NCBI GenBank assembly: GCA_016722285.1
Contig: JADKGI010000001.1
Span: forward strand, 496,001 to 560,000
Direction: 5' to 3'
Length of the DNA: 64,000 bases
From: Saprospiraceae bacterium
GTDB lineage: Bacteria; Bacteroidota; Bacteroidia; Chitinophagales; Saprospiraceae
Positions 38,293-47,965 of the stretch are shown here, one piece after another. The notes beneath the pieces are model-generated. The model was not told where the DNA came from, did no database searches, and worked only from the letters and a program-made list of their open reading frames with translations. Numbering within the stretch: the stretch's first letter is position 1; every line of letters starts with the position of its first letter. Both the position numbers and the translations under genes were made by a program.

Positions 38293-39980
38293 AAAATCCT
38301 GGGTGTTTTTATCACCACTGTTCTCATATTTATTGCCTGCATGGTGACTGGTACGCTATTATTTTGGGCTACCGGTATTCCCCTTTTAAACACGCGCAAT
38401 GTGCAAGGGATTTTTGGAAAGCCGTCACTCATATAATTATTTGAAGGTTGAAATTGTTGGGCATAATTTCCCATTTGATCTGAAGTGATGAAATATTCAT
38501 CTTCAATAAAAACAGTTGCATTGTTTAGAGTGATGTAAAAATATCCTTTTGAAAAATCCGCACTGGCATTTATTTTTATATCAACCATACCTCCGGTTGA
38601 CAGCAATTGCTGCATGTTGTAATTATTTTCAAAATCAAATTTTCCGATCTGGATTGGGGTGCCCCCTATATCTGGTTGAAACAAGATAAAAAATTGACCA
38701 AAGTTATAGGAATCAAAATTTTGATAGGCAGGAATGTCATCATCCCCGGCATAATCAGGCAAGGCACCAGGATTAGTTCCATACTCATTGATTGTGTTGA
38801 TAACATCGATAGACAGCAAATTAAATTGCTGATTATGTAAAAATTGAACAGGTGCCAGATTAATTGAATTTGAAACGGCTAGTACTTTACCGCTTTTTGT
38901 AACAGGCTTAGGTATATCGGTTACATTGATTGACAAAGCTGTGCTGTTTTTAAATAAACGACCAATCGACGTTGTTTTCATATCTCCATCAAAATATGGC
39001 GTGATAGTGCCGCTTACGGAAACCGCCGCAGGATTTTTCTTTACATTGGACTGATTACCGAATAAATCATATATGCTCACCGTTGGAAGTTTGGTGTAAT
39101 CGGGTTCTCTGATTTCATGTACTTCGTGGATTAGAAGTTTTAAAAATAAGCCTTCAGGCATTTTTCCAGAGATCTTTTGGATTTTGTTTGATAAATCACT
39201 ATCTTCATTCAGTGCAATCATTGCATAAAAACATGCTGAACCACCCATAGGAACCAGGCTAAAATCGGAATAATTCAGGACTTTACTAAGATTCATCCAT
39301 CTGGAAGTAGACTTCACCGGGGTGCCGCTGAAAAAAGTAATCTGATTTCCTTGCTCATCACGTTTGTACAGGCCTGCATGGCTACAAAAAATTTGTGTAC
39401 ACATTTGTCCCATGGAATCCACATCACACAAATATGCCGTAGTTCTGGATCCTTCAGAAAAGTATTCATTATTGAATGAAAGTTCTGCTCCCAGCAGCTC
39501 ATAAATATCAGATGGGCATCCCAGGTGATTTTGCGGAGTATATGTGACTACTCCATCACCTTGAGATGGCAACGTGACGCCTGTAACCTGTGTATTGATG
39601 AGAGAAATACTCAAGTCGCCATAGTAATTCCAGTATCCGGGATTTTTTCCTTTTAATGATAAGTAATCATACAAACTCCAGTATGACATATCTGCATTAA
39701 AACTACCTAGCGGCGTAGTGGCCCATTGCTGATAATTCTCTGTTGTGACAGGAGATACCGGGACATAAGAATTTCCGTTATCGTCCTGGATGATATGAAC
39801 ATTTTCAGGTGGTATGTAGGTATATCCTTTTGGTAAGTAACATCTCGGCGGGAGAAAGGCCTCTGACTCATTCTGGTCAAAAAGGGTCAGGTTAGGTTCA
39901 TAGTTTCCGTTGTTTGCAGTGGGTGTGTCCAGAAAAGCGGTTCCATGAAAACTGAGACGTGGCAAATCGAACTGGCTCAT
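38289..39980 (-). CDS. Large cytosolic protein with VioB-like N-terminus
   Basis: 563 residues, no signal peptide. Residues 5-22 read DLPRLSFHGTAFLDTPTA followed by NN, which resembles the start of VioB (iminophenyl-pyruvate dimer synthase), where DFPRIHFRG is followed by a PTAN segment. Later blocks such as WSLYDYLSL, MNLSKVLNYSDFSLVPMGG and FLKLLIHEVHEI are conserved-looking but unknown to me. The ferritin-like C-terminal part of VioB is not evident. It heads an overlapping three-gene set. A tryptophan-dimer or other biosynthetic role is only a possibility. Confidence 0.5.
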   Translation of the reverse strand: MSQFDLPRLSFHGTAFLDTPTANNGNYEPNLTLFDQNESEAFLPPRCYLPKGYTYIPPENVHIIQDDNGNSYVPVSPVTTENYQQWATTPLGSFNADMSYWSLYDYLSLKGKNPGYWNYYGDLSISLINTQVTGVTLPSQGDGVVTYTPQNHLGCPSDIYELLGAELSFNNEYFSEGSRTTAYLCDVDSMGQMCTQIFCSHAGLYKRDEQGNQITFFSGTPVKSTSRWMNLSKVLNYSDFSLVPMGGSACFYAMIALNEDSDLSNKIQKISGKMPEGLFLKLLIHEVHEIREPDYTKLPTVSIYDLFGNQSNVKKNPAAVSVSGTITPYFDGDMKTTSIGRLFKNSTALSINVTDIPKPVTKSGKVLAVSNSINLAPVQFLHNQQFNLLSIDVINTINEYGTNPGALPDYAGDDDIPAYQNFDSYNFGQFFILFQPDIGGTPIQIGKFDFENNYNMQQLLSTGGMVDIKINASADFSKGYFYITLNNATVFIEDEYFITSDQMGNYAQQFQPSNNYMSDGFPKIPCTLRVFKRGIPVAQNNSVPVTMQAINMRTVVIKTPRIL

Positions 39981-40344
39981 AAAATGATTTAATTTACTTA
40001 TTTAATTCTGACAAATATAATTCCGCATTAATTATCTGGTAGTATATTTATTCACACAAATATAAGATTTTTCTAAATCTTAATTTTTAAAAACCTGAAC
40101 ATTAAATAAACTCAATATCTCAGTAAACTCTGAATTTTAAATATTGTACTGTTGGCGGATCCGTGTTAAAACGATGAATAAATACTTTGCTTACCGCTCA
40201 GTTGCTCAAAACTTTTATTTTCTGAGCCATTAATACCACTATCAGGTAGTTTGAGTGAACTGATTGAGATTTGTTAGGCATAAGAGAATGTGCATTTGTT
40301 TTAAAACAATTTCCTGATCAAAATGGTATCAGAATTTTGAACCA
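39981..40344. other. Intergenic stretch upstream of the VioB-like operon
   Basis: Two CAAATATA sites on the plus strand (about 40012-40019 and 40055-40062) read TATATTTG on the minus strand and may be -7 boxes for the operon that begins at 39980. No gene or hairpin of note is seen in the rest. Confidence 0.4.
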
Positions 40345-40974
40345 TCAGGCAGATTCAAGTTTTCTGAAACTGCAAAATATAAAGTTTTGAATAGTACCGA
40401 AGGGAGTTTTATGGTCCACAGTAATGCACTTTATCTTTTCAAAAAATGATTTGAGTCTTTCCGCCATACTTGTTTCTGAATATTGATGAATTTCAATACC
40501 GCTACATTTTGTGGGACCATTTACAGAAAATGTACCAATAAGCATCACGCCGGAGGGGTTAATATATTGTTGGGCTGTATTCAGATAATCTGATATTTCC
40601 TGCTCGTTGGTAAGGAAATGAAACGCGGCCCGATCGTGCCAAAAATCATATTTCACATCAGGAGTAAAGTTAGCTGCATCCGCCACTACCCAGGTGACAT
40701 TTCTTGCCATAAAACCAAGCCTGACCTTGGCTCTTTCTATTGCAGCTTCAGAAATATCGAGTACCGTGATGTCTGTATATCCTAAGTCAAGCAAGTGATC
40801 AACCAATAAACTGTCACCCCCGCCAATGTCAATAATTTTTGAGTTTGAACGAACATCAAACTGCCTGAAGAAATCCAGCGATGTTTCCGGTGTCGCCTGA
40901 AACCAACTGACATCTTTCAATTCTTTTGTTTGGTAGATTTTCTCCCAATGACTTTTACGATCAAAATTTTGCAT
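40345..40974 (-). CDS. Class I SAM-dependent methyltransferase
   Basis: 209 residues. Motif I of the Rossmann fold is KIIDIGGGDSLLVDHLLD (residues about 44-61), motif II is ITVLDISEAA, and the following acidic position is WVVADAANF. The N-terminal HWEKIYQTKELKDVSWFQ block is shared with a group of small methyltransferases of unknown acceptor. It is cytosolic. It lies upstream of the VioB-like operon on the same strand and could be linked to it, but a 364-base gap separates them. Confidence 0.85.
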   Translation of the reverse strand: MQNFDRKSHWEKIYQTKELKDVSWFQATPETSLDFFRQFDVRSNSKIIDIGGGDSLLVDHLLDLGYTDITVLDISEAAIERAKVRLGFMARNVTWVVADAANFTPDVKYDFWHDRAAFHFLTNEQEISDYLNTAQQYINPSGVMLIGTFSVNGPTKCSGIEIHQYSETSMAERLKSFFEKIKCITVDHKTPFGTIQNFIFCSFRKLESA

Positions 40975-41067
40975 AGCTAAAGGATATATAAAATAATTGA
41001 TGTGTATGGAAAGAAAGTTATGGTTTGAAAAATCATTTGTAATCTTATGTATATTTTAAGCCAAAGC

Positions 41068-41448
41068 TTACTCATGAATTTTAATCCATTCTATGCCGTT
41101 GTTTTCTGAAATCTTAATCACCAAAGTTTTTGCATGCATAGTCCAGAATCCCAGCTTCTTCTGTGAAATCGTGTAGTACAGATGATTTTCGTTAGTGCGG
41201 TCAGGTTTTCCAAGAAGGTTTATAATTTCTACTTTTTCCAGCGTCCTTATCGTATCATTATAAACCAGATCATGAAGCATTTCCTCCCGATATGGATATT
41301 CACCTCTGTCCATCATACCCCACCTGGCTTTATCAAATTTAATCTCTTCCTTTGCTTCTGTCTTCATTTTCTCTGATTTTTCATCCTGTACATTATTACA
41401 GGATATACAGCAGATAATCAGAAAAATTTTGAAAATTCTAAAACCCAT
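41068..41448 (-). CDS. Small hypothetical lipoprotein
   Basis: 126 residues from the ATG at 41448 (a TTG four codons upstream is less likely). The lipobox is visible as LIICCISC. The mature part has a charged linker and a compact domain with TLEKVEIINLLGKPDRTNEN and HLYYTISQKK, which recalls BamE/SmpA-like folds, where a GxPxx turn follows an early helix. The role is not known. Confidence 0.6.
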   Translation of the reverse strand: MGFRIFKIFLIICCISCNNVQDEKSEKMKTEAKEEIKFDKARWGMMDRGEYPYREEMLHDLVYNDTIRTLEKVEIINLLGKPDRTNENHLYYTISQKKLGFWTMHAKTLVIKISENNGIEWIKIHE

Positions 41449-41470
41449 AATTTTTATCAATATTTAATAA

Positions 41471-42376
41471 CTAACAATCTGATGACGCGCATGGTTGATT
41501 TTCAAATTCTGTTTCAAGGGTTGTGTGGTGAATGTTATGGTGTTCTAATTCATGTTTTATTCTAACTTTTAGCCTGACCAAATCATCGTTTTTCATATCA
41601 TCTTTGATAACAATATGTCCAGTCATTGCGTTTTGTGATGTGCTGATAGCCCAGATATGAAGGTGATGGATATGTTGAACCCCATCAGTTTGCAAAATCA
41701 CCGATTTTATTTTTTCAACATCTATATTTTCAGGTACTCCATCAAGAGAAAGCCGGATACTATCTCTGAGCAAACGCCATGTGCTCAATAAAATAATGAA
41801 GCATATAATGATACTCAATAGCGGGTCTATCCAGTATAATTGGGTATAGTAAATGATGATACCTCCTGCCAACAGACCAACTGAGACCAAAGTGTCAGAG
41901 GCAAGATGAAGGAAAGCGGCTTTTATATTGATATCTTTGTCTTTACCTGAATAAAACATAAAGGCAGTAACTCCATTTATCACTATTCCAATCAAAGCAA
42001 TGATAGCTATCGTTTTTCCAGGTAGCGGCTCAGGATTTCTGAATCTCAGAAGTGCTTCATATCCGATGGCCCCTATCGAAATCAAAAGTATTACGGCATT
42101 CAGCAGCGAAATGAGTACGGATGCTTTTTTGTACCCATAAGTATATCTGGCTGTAGCTTTTGAGTCAGAAAGTCTGAATGCCAGCATGGCCAGCATCAAT
42201 CCGGCCACATCCAGAAAATTATGTCCTGCATCAGACAACAAAGAAAGCGAATTGATATTAAGTCCAACAATAATCTGAACGACTACATACGCCAGATTTA
42301 AAGAAATGCCTATGACAAAAGCATTATTAATTCCTGTCAGGGCAGCGGGTCCATGTGAGTGATTGTGATCAGACAT
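41471..42376 (-). CDS. Cation diffusion facilitator metal exporter
   Basis: 301 residues. The N-terminus is His-rich (SDHNHSHG). Six transmembrane helices are visible, with the zinc-site motif SLLSDAGHNFLDV in helix II (His and Asp) and the matching AAFLHLASDTLVSVG in helix V. A C-terminal cytosolic domain carries HHLHIWAIS and a His-rich end. This is the CzcD/ZitB type, which exports zinc or related ions in exchange for protons. It stands alone on its strand. Confidence 0.92.
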   Translation of the reverse strand: MSDHNHSHGPAALTGINNAFVIGISLNLAYVVVQIIVGLNINSLSLLSDAGHNFLDVAGLMLAMLAFRLSDSKATARYTYGYKKASVLISLLNAVILLISIGAIGYEALLRFRNPEPLPGKTIAIIALIGIVINGVTAFMFYSGKDKDINIKAAFLHLASDTLVSVGLLAGGIIIYYTQLYWIDPLLSIIICFIILLSTWRLLRDSIRLSLDGVPENIDVEKIKSVILQTDGVQHIHHLHIWAISTSQNAMTGHIVIKDDMKNDDLVRLKVRIKHELEHHNIHHTTLETEFENQPCASSDC

Positions 42377-42687
42377 ATAAATACAGATATAGGTTTGTGT
42401 TTCTCATTTTAAATGATTTCTGATTGAGCACAATATAGGAATAAAGGGACAAAGCCACAATTTAGTTACAATTTTGAACCTATTTCCAGATTATTTGGAT
42501 GTTTTTCGGTTTTAGAAATCCGAATAATTATGAAAATTTTGGTTTGGATCATAATTACAATTTTAAAGGCTAAAAAATTATTGCCGGAAAATATTTGAAG
42601 CAATATTACTGACCAAAAACTAAAGAAATCTGCCCGGAAACCAAGCTATGTATTTTATTAATATCTTTGTTTTTCATTGCTAATATT
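42377..42687. other. Divergent intergenic stretch
   Basis: About 310 AT-rich bases between the divergently read CDF exporter and the following hypothetical gene. It must hold both promoters, but I find no convincing box, hairpin or repeat. Confidence 0.35.
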
Positions 42688-43494
42688 ATGGACGCAAATT
42701 TCTACGGAATAGTCTCAATGATCAGCCTGGAAAATGTCTGCCCACCTGCTTTTGAACTGAGTCAGAAAACGGACACTGATTCCTTTCTTACAGAAAATCA
42801 TATCAAAATAGTCCATTATCCTGACTGCCAACAACTCATCATATGGCTGCCGGCAGATGGAAGTTTATACCGCGATATGGTATTCAGTGATCAGATCTCT
42901 GGCGACGAAATATGGAGAAAAGATATCAACGGGATATTGAGTGGCAGCATTCAGATTATCCTGGATACATTGCCCATAGAACCCGGCGAATTGACCATTA
43001 AAATATATAAGAATAATGGTCTTACACATAAGATTTACCTAAAAAAATATGAGGAGGGCGTCTTTCCTGAACTACCGGTCAGTGCCCCTGAAGTCGAATC
43101 TACTGAAGACAGACCTTACATTGTATATAGAGACGGATTTGGCAATATTTTGCCCAATGAGGACCTGATTTTGAGAGATAATGCAATACAAGAAATGGTC
43201 AGAAAATTTACCAGAAAAGTAACTTTTGAAGACAGCGGTAGATCCAGTAAGGTAATTTATATCGATGGTGACAAATCTGCAAGTTTTTATTCTGAAATGG
43301 GAGGAGGCAATTGTCTGTTTTATATCGATATTCCTACAAAAGATACCTGGGAGCGTGAGACAGGTTTCAGGCTGGCAGAAAGAGATGACATTATATTGTT
43401 TGTCGCCGAAAATACGTTGCGGGCCCAGACCAATTCATCAGGGGCACACTTTAAGATTGAGGACCGGTGGATTATTTTTTACAAAGGTCGGTGA
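42688..43494 (+). CDS. Conserved hypothetical protein
   Basis: 268 residues from the ATG at 42688; a TTG seven codons earlier gives only a hydrophobic leader that seems fortuitous. No signal peptide or membrane segment. The first half is beta-rich (KIVHYPDCQQLIIWLPAD, IQIILDTLPIEPGELTIKIY); the C-terminus has YIDIPTKDTWERETGF and HFKIEDRWIIFYKG. I recognise no family. It is followed within 15 bases by a small gene with a membrane anchor, so they may be co-transcribed. Confidence 0.6.
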   Translation: MDANFYGIVSMISLENVCPPAFELSQKTDTDSFLTENHIKIVHYPDCQQLIIWLPADGSLYRDMVFSDQISGDEIWRKDINGILSGSIQIILDTLPIEPGELTIKIYKNNGLTHKIYLKKYEEGVFPELPVSAPEVESTEDRPYIVYRDGFGNILPNEDLILRDNAIQEMVRKFTRKVTFEDSGRSSKVIYIDGDKSASFYSEMGGGNCLFYIDIPTKDTWERETGFRLAERDDIILFVAENTLRAQTNSSGAHFKIEDRWIIFYKGR

Positions 43495-43509
43495 TTGAAT
43501 GTTTAAAGA

Positions 43510-43710
43510 ATGAAAAATAGTAACATGCTTTATTTTGTCATCGGATTGGTTATCACAGTTGGTTTGTATCTGGTTATTTCTTTTGTCAAAAACCCGGAGC
43601 ATTCAGTTTCCGATTCGGAAAACTCCAGGCAAACTGAAAATGGAAAAATCAAACTTTCCGCTGACTTCAGAAAAACACACGATACTTTTGGTTTAAAGAT
43701 GAAGAAATGA
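43510..43710 (+). CDS. DKNYY-family membrane-anchored protein, N-terminal fragment
   Basis: 66 codons with an N-terminal transmembrane segment (MLYFVIGLVITVGLYLVISF) and a linker, ending GKIKLSADFRKTHDTFG. If one T is added to the T4 run at 43686-43689, the frame continues FWFKDEEMTYIDVPAF into the next fragment, which is the expected protein. It is therefore the 5' part of a frameshifted gene and not an independent small protein. Confidence 0.65.
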   Translation: MKNSNMLYFVIGLVITVGLYLVISFVKNPEHSVSDSENSRQTENGKIKLSADFRKTHDTFGLKMKK

Positions 43711-44208
43711 CATATATAGATGTACCGGCATTTACAGTGATAGATGATTATAATGTAAAAGACAAAAACGGCATCTATCATTATGATACGTACAGAGAAA
43801 GCAGCGACTATTTTACAAAGCAAAACAAAATGTTTATATCTATAAAAAATGCCGACTCCGGATCAATAGAAAGTCTCGCTTACGGATATGCGAAAGATAA
43901 GAATGCTGCCTATTTTGAATGGCAAAAATTAACAGGAGATGATCCACAGACTTTCGATGTTTTTATGGAAAATGAATTGTTAACCGGAGCAAATTATTTT
44001 GCGAAAGATGGTAAATCTGTGTATATCAACCAAAAAATATTTGAGAAAGCCGATAATTCCACTTTTAAAATATTTAATGAAAAATACACTTCCTAATAAA
44101 GACGGGATCTATTACCTGATGAAAAGTGTGAAAGAAGCAGATACGGCAAGCTTTACTGTATATTCACATCAGCTAGATGATGCTGATGCCGAGGATCACT
44201 CAAACTGA
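43707..44208 (+). CDS. DKNYY-family protein, middle and C-terminal fragments
   Basis: The frame 43707-44096 carries repeats typical of the DKNYY family: VKDKNGIYHYDTYRES, YAKDKNAAYFEWQKL and FAKDGKSVYINQKIF. After the TAA at 44094-44096 the neighbouring frame goes on NKDGIYYLMKSVKEADTASF to a TGA at 44206-44208. A second frameshift near 44090 thus splits the gene again. Each unit would be a Tyr-rich beta strand motif. The function is not known; with its membrane anchor the protein likely faces the periplasm. Confidence 0.6.
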
Positions 44209-44315
44209 TTCATTGAAGGAAAAATCATCAAATAATGGGAGTGAAACGCTGGAAAACACATTTATTTAATAAGCTATTTATCTAAATTATTATATAATCC
44301 ATTAAAATAAATATC

Positions 44316-44597
44316 ATGATGAAGCACTTATTTTGGATACTGTGGTCTGCTGAGTTTATATGTATGTTGGTGTGGCTTATCGACGAAATGAAACTCAAAT
44401 ATCTTCCTATGAATAATATGGTATCCATTGGCTTTTTATGGCTTGGAGTCGCCTTGTTTGTCAAGCTTGGTTTAAAATCAGATAAATCTGCATTAATCAT
44501 GGTAGGTATTCCTGGATTTCCATTGGCTATAATGGCTATTTTTATTATCATAATTTACATTATAAATCTTGTAGCCGGACCCATCAGATGGAACTAA
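44316..44597 (+). CDS. Small hypothetical membrane protein
   Basis: 93 residues with three hydrophobic stretches at about 5-22, 35-52 and 62-85. No signal, motif or family is recognised. The gene is followed after 55 bases by another small membrane protein on the same strand, so the two may be one transcript. Confidence 0.55.
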   Translation: MMKHLFWILWSAEFICMLVWLIDEMKLKYLPMNNMVSIGFLWLGVALFVKLGLKSDKSALIMVGIPGFPLAIMAIFIIIIYIINLVAGPIRWN

Positions 44598-44652
44598 GAG
44601 ATTAAACTCCAAGAACATACCTACCAATTGTTAATAATAAAATAAACCAAAA

Positions 44653-45015
44653 ATGAAATACCTTCTTGGCCCCGAAATCATATGGCTCTTAGTATATTTG
44701 GCAGCCATTTTATTAGTAAAAAACAACGTTCTTCCACCCAAATCACTGGACGAATTTATTGTCAATTGCTGGTATTGGATCCCGATATTGGCACTTTTGA
44801 CGTTCGCACTTTATTGGGTACCTTTTGCGGGTAAAAATATGCTGATGCCGCGTATTTGGATTGTATGTCTGGTATGTGGACATTTGACATTAGATTATCT
44901 GATGTCTGCACACAGCCAGCAGGGACCCGGAATAGGTACAGCTTATTTAGCAGGAATGATATTTACATTTATTGCACTGATAGTGGGTTCGATAGCTATT
45001 AAAATCATTCATTGA
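44653..45015 (+). CDS. Small hypothetical membrane protein
   Basis: 120 residues with four hydrophobic segments at about 5-24, 35-56, 72-90 and 95-117. The pattern is that of a compact inner-membrane four-helix protein. I recognise no family. Confidence 0.55.
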   Translation: MKYLLGPEIIWLLVYLAAILLVKNNVLPPKSLDEFIVNCWYWIPILALLTFALYWVPFAGKNMLMPRIWIVCLVCGHLTLDYLMSAHSQQGPGIGTAYLAGMIFTFIALIVGSIAIKIIH

Positions 45016-45163
45016 TGCGAAAGCATTGATAAAGATGGAACAAATAGATGCACCATCAATAGAATTTTATAGGGAGACCAATTTGGTTATTGTTAGATTT
45101 TTTGCAATACCTTTGCCACCGGTATTTTACTTCTTTTCCTTATAGGAATAAAACCTAAACTTA

Positions 45164-45802
45164 ATGGATACCAATGTAAGACCGGAGATTTTGACTCATT
45201 TGAGAAGAGATAAAAAACTGGCTGTTTTGATAGATAATTGTCCTATTGCAATTCATAAAGAGCCGATCAGGGTATTTGATGATCTGATCAGGTCCATTGT
45301 GTCACAGCAATTATCTACCACAGCGGCAGCAACTATTTACGGGCGATTTGTTCAATCTTTGGATAGCGGTAAGCCCATACCTCCACAGATTTTTGCCAAA
45401 AGTGTGGAGGAATTGCGTTCTTACGGATTGTCATACCAAAAAGCAGGTTACATTCACAATGTAGCCCATCATTTTTCTGACAATAATCTGCACGATACTG
45501 ACTGGCATAGACGGACTGATGATGAGATCATTGAAGAACTTACAAAAATAAAAGGGGTGGGTAAATGGACGGTTGAGATGATACTCATGTTTTCACTTTA
45601 CAGAGAAGACGTGTTGCCTCTGGACGATCTCATCATTCGGAATAACATGATCGCCCTTTATGGTGTGACTTCTGTCAAAAAGGTACTCATAGCAGAACTC
45701 ACTGATATTGCAGAAAACTGGAGACCATATAGAACCATTGCCTGTCGATATCTTTGGGCGGCAAAGGACAGTAACTATCTCATAGGTGCTTCTACAATGT
45801 AG
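45164..45802 (+). CDS. DNA-3-methyladenine glycosylase, AlkA-like
   Basis: 212 residues, the HhH-GPD superfamily. The helix-hairpin-helix is LTKIKGVGKWTVEMILMF (about residues 123-140) and the catalytic Asp lies in VLPLDDLII (about 147-155), at the normal distance. It also has the SIVSQQLSTTAA block for flipping the damaged base. It removes alkylated purines from DNA in base excision repair. It lacks the N-terminal domain of E. coli AlkA, as do many short homologues. Confidence 0.9.
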   Translation: MDTNVRPEILTHLRRDKKLAVLIDNCPIAIHKEPIRVFDDLIRSIVSQQLSTTAAATIYGRFVQSLDSGKPIPPQIFAKSVEELRSYGLSYQKAGYIHNVAHHFSDNNLHDTDWHRRTDDEIIEELTKIKGVGKWTVEMILMFSLYREDVLPLDDLIIRNNMIALYGVTSVKKVLIAELTDIAENWRPYRTIACRYLWAAKDSNYLIGASTM

Positions 45803-45812
45803 ATATCCCGGC

Positions 45813-47240
45813 TTATTTTACCGGTAAAGTGTACAGGAAGTAATTTTCCTTCTTGTAGTTTTCTTCATCAAACTTCTGCCAGAGCTTAACATTCGGGAAG
45901 CGGGTGTTATCCAACGGTTTGGGTGTGAGGATCGTGATTCCGCCGACGCCTTTGTATCTGGCAAACAATTTTAGTTCATTTTCTGTAGGGAGATAAATTT
46001 TGTCCACCCACCGGAAGTAACTGAATTCAGCACCAGCTGGCAATTCATAAAATTTTCGCCCTGCATATCCTATGACAGGGGTAGCTTCGAACTTATTTAT
46101 AGCCACTACAGGCACTTTTGCAGGCACCTTATCGCGAATAAATAAACCTGTCTTTTTTGCATTTGTAAATGGAAGTCTGATATCCTCTCGAACAGCCTTT
46201 ACATTGTGTATCAAACCAAACATGCAAAATGTAATTATTATCCCGGCAACACCACACTCCTTCCGGATGTCCATGCCTCTTAGTTCAAGCATGGCAACAA
46301 AGAATACAAAGCCCATGCCCCACTGACGAACACCCCCGACAAAGAAAAAAATACTGAAGATCAGCATCATGGCTAAGAAGGCCAGGAAGCTCTTCCAAAC
46401 CATTTTATCCTTGTAGAAAACATAAATCAATCCTCCCAGGCAAAGTATAGATAAGACCAACCCAATAGCAGTCCAACCTACAGTAAAAGTATCGGGAGTA
46501 GAACCCAATAGATAGGTATTGCTCAGATTGCCTTGTAGCGAAGTAAGTATGGTGTCGATGAAGGATAAGTCTTTGCCTCTCGTTTTTCCCACGTGTCCGG
46601 ATACTCTCGGAAAGACGGATATCAAAAAGACCAGCAAACCTAAAGCAAGACCATAGAAATCAATATTTTTTAGTCGGTCAAGACCGCTTTTGCTTTTTAG
46701 ATAAATATAAAAACCTAAAGCAATAGCCATAAAGACACCGTACACCTCTGTCTGACACAACAGAAAAAGTCCTAAACCAGCATATAACTTATTATTGTGT
46801 TCCTGACTTATAAGGGATGTCACCCAAAATGTCATCAGAATGACCATAAAATAACCCCTGTTGACGATGCCATACTCAAAAAACAAGAAATAGGAGAGGG
46901 CAAAAAATATTTTAAGGAAAAGAGGTAGTCGAAATCTAATAAATAAAAAATACAAACCTAAGGCTACCGTCACCAGATGGGCAATACTCATAATCGATAC
47001 GGGATTTGCCAAAGATTGTAAAAAGGTAAAGGGCTTTAAATACAAATACCACAATGCCGGATGGCCTTCATAATACAAAAATGAAAAAATCTGACCAAGA
47101 CTTTTGTCTGAAGCAACAAACCATGCCTGCCATTCATCTTTCCAGAGTTCATGATAAGACAACTTGATGTATCCGATTAGAAAAACAAATACTGCCCACA
47201 CTGCATAAATACTGTATTTTTTTCCGGTATCTGTTATCAT
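45813..47240 (-). CDS. GT-C-like polytopic membrane protein
   Basis: 475 residues with about ten transmembrane helices and a periplasmic C-terminal domain of about 120 residues. The first loop contains HELWKDEWQAWFVA, with the Asp-Glu pair expected at the active site of GT-C glycosyltransferases such as the PMT/ArnT group. A lipid-phosphate sugar donor is likely but not shown. It starts 14 bases after gldH on the same strand and is probably transcribed with it. Confidence 0.65.
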   Translation of the reverse strand: MITDTGKKYSIYAVWAVFVFLIGYIKLSYHELWKDEWQAWFVASDKSLGQIFSFLYYEGHPALWYLYLKPFTFLQSLANPVSIMSIAHLVTVALGLYFLFIRFRLPLFLKIFFALSYFLFFEYGIVNRGYFMVILMTFWVTSLISQEHNNKLYAGLGLFLLCQTEVYGVFMAIALGFYIYLKSKSGLDRLKNIDFYGLALGLLVFLISVFPRVSGHVGKTRGKDLSFIDTILTSLQGNLSNTYLLGSTPDTFTVGWTAIGLVLSILCLGGLIYVFYKDKMVWKSFLAFLAMMLIFSIFFFVGGVRQWGMGFVFFVAMLELRGMDIRKECGVAGIIITFCMFGLIHNVKAVREDIRLPFTNAKKTGLFIRDKVPAKVPVVAINKFEATPVIGYAGRKFYELPAGAEFSYFRWVDKIYLPTENELKLFARYKGVGGITILTPKPLDNTRFPNVKLWQKFDEENYKKENYFLYTLPVK

Positions 47241-47253
47241 GGGTCAGGCTGAT

Positions 47254-47717
47254 TTATTCTGATTTTCTGACTGTAATGCGAACTGAATTTATACCGGTAA
47301 GGCTGTCTTTTCTCGAATACTGATCAAAGACGAGTTGGTATTTTCCGGCTGATTTATAATATGCGGCTGTGGACATTTCTATTGCAATATTACACTCACC
47401 ACCCGAGCAATCCCCTATCCAATCACCCGCATTTCCTGCCAGTTGAAAAGAAACAGGATAGGTAGTCGATGTACTGTCCGGAAAGATAGTCGTAGTGTTG
47501 AGATACAGATTCTCAAATGGAAATGCAGATTGATGCCGTATGGTGATGATCAGATCATATGCTATGGACGTATCAATCACTTCATACTCATATCGGAGCG
47601 GTTCGCCATGTACCCAGGGATTATTTACCTTTTGTGTTGAGTCAAAAATAATGTCCTGACTGCACGATATCAGGAATAATACTAAAAAGATGGAAAAGCC
47701 TGCAGGATTCAATTCAT
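47254..47717 (-). CDS. gldH: Gliding motility/T9SS lipoprotein GldH
   Basis: About 155 residues. The lipobox is VLFLISC, then the mature domain runs with NNPWVHGEPLRYEYEV, DLIITIRHQSAFPFENLYLN and DWIGDCSGGE, matching GldH in order and length. GldH is an outer-membrane lipoprotein needed for gliding in flavobacteria. The main frame has no ATG: only a TTG at 47742. An ATG at 47715-47717 would give MKLNPAGFSIFLVL if one A is added to a short A run, so a one-base loss near the start is likely. A promoter box lies at 47729-47736. Confidence 0.8.
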
Positions 47718-47728
47718 TTATTTTGATG

Positions 47729-47761
47729 CAAAAGTAGGGCAATTTGCCTAATCCTTTACAA
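47729..47761 (-). promoter_or_regulatory. Promoter of the gldH operon
   Basis: CAAAAGTA at 47729-47736 reads TACTTTTG on the minus strand (-7 box), and CAA at 47759-47761 is TTG (-33) 22 bases upstream. This places transcription start just before the ATG at 47717 and argues against the TTG start at 47742. Confidence 0.5.
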
Positions 47762-47965
47762 TAATTCCATCCTTATCCAAAACCGGACAAGCAAAACAAA
47801 ATACAGAGCAAATAAAAAGGTACCTAGGTATTTTCAAATTGTAAGTTGTAAAGCGGTCATGTGCTAAGTCTCAGTATAATATTAATTTGAAAAATCAGCC
47901 CCTTACTGGCCAGACAGGTGCGAGATAAAGTAGTACATATCGAATTTTAAAATTTGATATATCAG
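47743..47965. other. Stretch between gldH and the first repeat
   Basis: Gene-free apart from the gldH promoter. No hairpin or protein-like frame of note. It leads into the first copy of the ~124-bp repeat. Confidence 0.35.
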
